From positions 1 through 15,164 of the forward strand of contig JAIEDJ010000024.1 of the NCBI GenBank assembly GCA_029068025.1: 15,164 bases of DNA, given 5' to 3'. Below are positions 12,832-15,164 of this stretch, piece after piece. Origin of the DNA: Oscillospiraceae bacterium. GTDB lineage: Bacteria > Bacillota > Clostridia > Oscillospirales > Ruminococcaceae. Made by a program: the position numbers and the translations under genes. Position 1 is the first letter of the stretch. Each line of letters opens with the position of its first letter. The notes under the pieces are model-generated. The model did not search any database. It saw nothing but the letters and a program-made list of their open reading frames with translations, and was not told the origin of the DNA.

Positions 12832-12915
12832 CCGGCGTTTTAGCTCTTTTTTTAGCGGATTTTTGGTGATTATTCACAAAAGTTTTAAATAATTCAGGCC
12901 TTTTTTTAAAAGCTG

Positions 12916-12944
12916 TTGACTTTTGGAGGTGGTTTTGTTATAAT
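12916..12944 (+). promoter_or_regulatory. Sigma-A promoter for the GGDEF-EAL gene
   Basis: TTGACT (12916-12921), a 17-bp spacer, TATAAT (12939-12944), with TG one base before the -10. Transcription would start near 12951, giving an AT-rich leader of about 80 bases before GTG 13033. The 292-base gap 12741-13032 holds this and the divergent promoter, with 84 bp between their -35 boxes. Confidence 0.85.
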
Positions 12945-13032
12945 ATAATATAGGAATAATATACAATTTTTATTATACTAAACCGATAAAATTATACAAA
13001 ATCATTAAAGAGCGGACAGGAGGTGGATCGGT

Positions 13033-14985
13033 GTGATCGCGAGTGTTTCCTTTGACATTGCGGGATTGTTTGTTCTTACTATCTTGATCATGTCGGTCAT
13101 TCTCCGAAAGATGACCAAGGGCAACGCAAATCGTTTGTTTATGCTGTCTATGCTCAGCGCCCTGATCGCCTGCTCGTTTGATATAATTTCAGTGTTTGTT
13201 GATCATTCCGGGGCAGACAACGCGTTTATCATCACCTTCGCTCACACCGGGTATCTGATATTTCATAATGCCCAGGCTCCGCTGCACGTTTTCTTTCTGA
13301 TAAATTTCACCGATACTTGGCACAAGGTGCGCCGCAATGTTCCCTTAAAGGTGGTTCTGTTCGTGCCATATGCGATAACGCTGCTTTTGCTGCTTATTAA
13401 TCCGTTCACCAAGATGCTCTTTACTGTCGCGGACGGTTATGAGCACTCGTGGGGATTTTATACTATGTACGGGCTTGTGGCACCGTATATTGTAGTGGAT
13501 TCCTTCTACGTTCTCAAGTACCGCAATCAGATGGAGATACGCAAGATCCTTGCGCTGTTTTCAATGGTAGTGTTCCTGCTTATCGCGATAGTGATACATC
13601 TTGTTGTTCCCGTGCTGCGTGTGGAGTGCTTTGCCAACGCCGCAGCGCTGCTGATGGTGAGCGTTACCATACAGCGTCCCGAGGATTATATCGACACGTT
13701 CACCGGACTGTATAAGCACAGCGCCTATGCGAATGATCTCAGACGCACATTCAAGAACGGCAAGCACGTTCATATTGTAATGATAAACATCGGGAACTAT
13801 TCCGCGATCCAGAATATGATAGGATATGAGATGTCCATTGTTCTGCTGAAGGATATTGCGGAGAGGATCGAGAATATTGCTTTGGCGCAGAAGGCGCGGT
13901 GTTCGCTCTACTTTCTTGACAGAGGCCGCTATCGTATGGTATTTGACGAGGATGACCGCGATAAGGCGGAGGAATGTGCCGAGGCGGTGGTGAACGAGCT
14001 GAAGGAGCGCTCGAGGTTCAGCGGCTTTGACATTACGCTGACTCCCTGCGTTGTGCTGGCGCGGTGTCCCGAGGAGATCGAGAGCTTTAAGTCGCTGATG
14101 GCGTTCGGTATGGACTTCCACGAAAAGCACGCGTACAGCGGGCGGTATGTCGAAGCGTCCGAGGTCTACGATCCGGAGGAATTCGCTATCCAGAACAACA
14201 TCGATTCCATCATAGACCGCGCCTTGGAACGAAACAGCTTCCAGGTGTATTATCAGCCGATCTATTCGGTGGAGCGCGGCAAATTCGTTTCAGCCGAGGC
14301 ACTGCTTCGATTGTATGACGACGAGCACGGGTTTATCTCGCCCGAGATACTCGTTCCCGCCGCGGAGCGCAGCGGCGCAATACACAAGATCGGCGCCTTC
14401 GTGTTTGAAGAGGTGTGCAAGTTCATTTCTGGTGATGAATATAAGCGCCTGGGGCTGGACTACATCGAGGTCAATCTGTCGGTCGCTCAGTGTATGCACA
14501 GCGATCTGGCGGATCTTATCCTTGATACCATGCGAAAGTATGATATATGCGCGGACAGCATAAATCTTGAGATCACGGAGACCGCCGCGTCATACGCACA
14601 GCGCGTTATGCAGGAGAACCTTAACAAGCTGTCACGCGCGGGACTGTCGTTCTCGCTGGACGACTACGGCACGGGTTATTCAAATATGAAGCGCGTTATC
14701 TCGCTGCCGCTGAAGATCGTCAAGCTGGATAAGTCGTTTGTTGACGAACAGCATAATCCCAAGATGTGGATATTCCTCCAGAACACAGTGAAGATGCTGA
14801 AGGATATGAAGATGGAGATCGTAGTCGAGGGTATCGAAACGCATGAGATGGTGGAGATGTTCTCCAATCTGAAATGCGACTTCATTCAGGGCTACTTCTT
14901 CTCAAAGCCGCTTTGCAAGGACGAATTTGTGAGATTTATCACGGCTTCTTCAGCGGCTCTTGGCGCTTCAAGGGCGCTTGAGTAA
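13033..14985 (+). CDS. Membrane sensor with degenerate GGDEF and intact EAL domain (cyclic di-GMP phosphodiesterase)
   Basis: The 650-residue product begins with about six to seven hydrophobic segments (1-212), resembling the 7TM-type sensor module of clostridial cyclic di-GMP proteins. A GGDEF-like domain follows (about 218-375; DTFTGLYKHSAY at its start), but the signature loop reads LDRGRYRMV (295-303), so cyclase activity should be lost. The EAL domain (about 385-640) has the full set: EALLRL (422-427), Asn481 (EVNLS), Glu513/516 (LEITET), LDDYGTGYSN (542-551), Lys564 (KLDKSF), Glu599 (EGIET) and Gln619 (QGYFFSKP). It should cleave cyclic di-GMP to pGpG. The start is GTG 13033 with AGGAGGTGG nine bases upstream. 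The signal sensed by the membrane part is unknown; the degenerate GGDEF may bind GTP as a regulator. Confidence 0.92.
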   Translation: MIASVSFDIAGLFVLTILIMSVILRKMTKGNANRLFMLSMLSALIACSFDIISVFVDHSGADNAFIITFAHTGYLIFHNAQAPLHVFFLINFTDTWHKVRRNVPLKVVLFVPYAITLLLLLINPFTKMLFTVADGYEHSWGFYTMYGLVAPYIVVDSFYVLKYRNQMEIRKILALFSMVVFLLIAIVIHLVVPVLRVECFANAAALLMVSVTIQRPEDYIDTFTGLYKHSAYANDLRRTFKNGKHVHIVMINIGNYSAIQNMIGYEMSIVLLKDIAERIENIALAQKARCSLYFLDRGRYRMVFDEDDRDKAEECAEAVVNELKERSRFSGFDITLTPCVVLARCPEEIESFKSLMAFGMDFHEKHAYSGRYVEASEVYDPEEFAIQNNIDSIIDRALERNSFQVYYQPIYSVERGKFVSAEALLRLYDDEHGFISPEILVPAAERSGAIHKIGAFVFEEVCKFISGDEYKRLGLDYIEVNLSVAQCMHSDLADLILDTMRKYDICADSINLEITETAASYAQRVMQENLNKLSRAGLSFSLDDYGTGYSNMKRVISLPLKIVKLDKSFVDEQHNPKMWIFLQNTVKMLKDMKMEIVVEGIETHEMVEMFSNLKCDFIQGYFFSKPLCKDEFVRFITASSAALGASRALE

Positions 14986-14999
14986 AATCAGAGCAGATT

Positions 15000-15040
15000 G
15001 ATCCCCGCCGCGTATACGGCGGGGATCTTAGCTGGTTTTA
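15000..15040 (+). terminator. Terminator hairpin after the GGDEF-EAL gene
   Basis: GATCCCCGCCG (15000-15010), loop CGTATA, CGGCGGGGATC (15017-15027): eleven pairs, 14 bases past the stop codon. A short T-tract follows (TTAGCTGGTTTTAT), part of which belongs to the start of the inverted repeat element. Confidence 0.8.
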
Positions 15041-15164
15041 TAATGTTGACGAGGGGCTGTTTATCAAAAAATTTCAAAACCGGGCAGCACTGCGTGTTGC
15101 CCTAGCCGCCCCCGCAAGCGTGTTTCGCTGCGCGAAACCCACTTGTGGGAGCGCTTTTTGAAAT
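15031..15164 (-). repeat. Structured intergenic repeat (module 2), copy C, inverted
   Basis: This is the reverse-strand counterpart of 5598-5766. The 29 bases 15031-15059 match 5738-5766 inverted with one difference. The GGCTAGGGCA box, the CTGCCCGGTTTTGAAATTT block and the end ATTTCAAAAAGC are also shared. The core hairpin is GGGCAGCAC-TGC-GTGTTGCCC (15082-15102). Extra stems specific to this copy are GTTTCGC-TGC-GCGAAAC (15122-15138) and CCCAC-TT-GTGGG (15138-15149). It reaches the window edge and may continue. Confidence 0.82.

Noticed and set aside
5601..15164. Composite transposon bounded by the inverted repeats
   Set aside because: The enclosed genes look like ordinary chromosomal genes with no transposase or integrase, and a third partial copy lies in the middle, so dispersed repeats explain it better.

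Overview
The window looks like chromosomal DNA from a Gram-positive, anaerobic, gut-type member of the Firmicutes, most likely a Ruminococcus/Oscillospiraceae-like Clostridia. This rests on several observations. Genes have strong AGGAGG-type ribosome binding sites and near-perfect sigma-A promoters. There is a bile salt hydrolase, a BspA-type leucine-rich-repeat lipoprotein, a SpoIIQ-like sporulation peptidase and two EAL-domain proteins. No rRNA, tRNA, CRISPR array, transposase or phage gene was found. The taxonomic placement is inferred from gene content and style, not from a marker gene.

Layout. 1-161: a possible tail of an upstream gene and a hairpin leader. 162-1526 (+): MATE efflux transporter. 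1627-5483 (+): a three-gene cassette behind a consensus promoter, encoding a small two-part helical protein, a lid-less Hsp70-like ATPase, and a protein with a 21-residue repeat region followed by what reads as an inactive UvrD-type helicase C-terminal half. 5484-5849: gene-free, filled with structured repeats and ending in a terminator. 5850-6827 (-): bile salt hydrolase, divergent from 6935-7840 (+), an LRR lipoprotein. 8015-11136 (-): a tight operon of an EAL-HDOD protein, an FkbM-type methyltransferase and a membrane-anchored acidic protein of unknown function. 11137-11546: promoter, more copies of the repeats, and a possible sigma-F promoter. 11547-12257 (+): SpoIIQ-like M23 peptidase. 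12300-12740 (-): ElaA-type acetyltransferase. 13033-14985 (+): membrane sensor with degenerate GGDEF and apparently intact EAL domain. 14986-15164: terminator and an inverted copy of the repeat, running to the window edge.

How the genes may work together. The 1627-5483 cassette is the least familiar part: a chaperone-like ATPase lies between two proteins without clear enzymatic function, and all may come from one promoter. The 11136-8015 operon joins a signalling/scaffold protein to a methyltransferase and a surface-facing protein. The large EAL protein at 13033 probably lowers cyclic di-GMP. The BSH and LRR lipoprotein fit life in the gut lumen.

The most notable non-coding signal is a family of intergenic repeats (about 5514-5803, 11278-11468 and 15031-15164). 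They share a 'GGCTAGGGCA' box and a 9-bp-stem hairpin whose pairs change in a compensatory way between copies. The first and last copies lie in opposite orientations.
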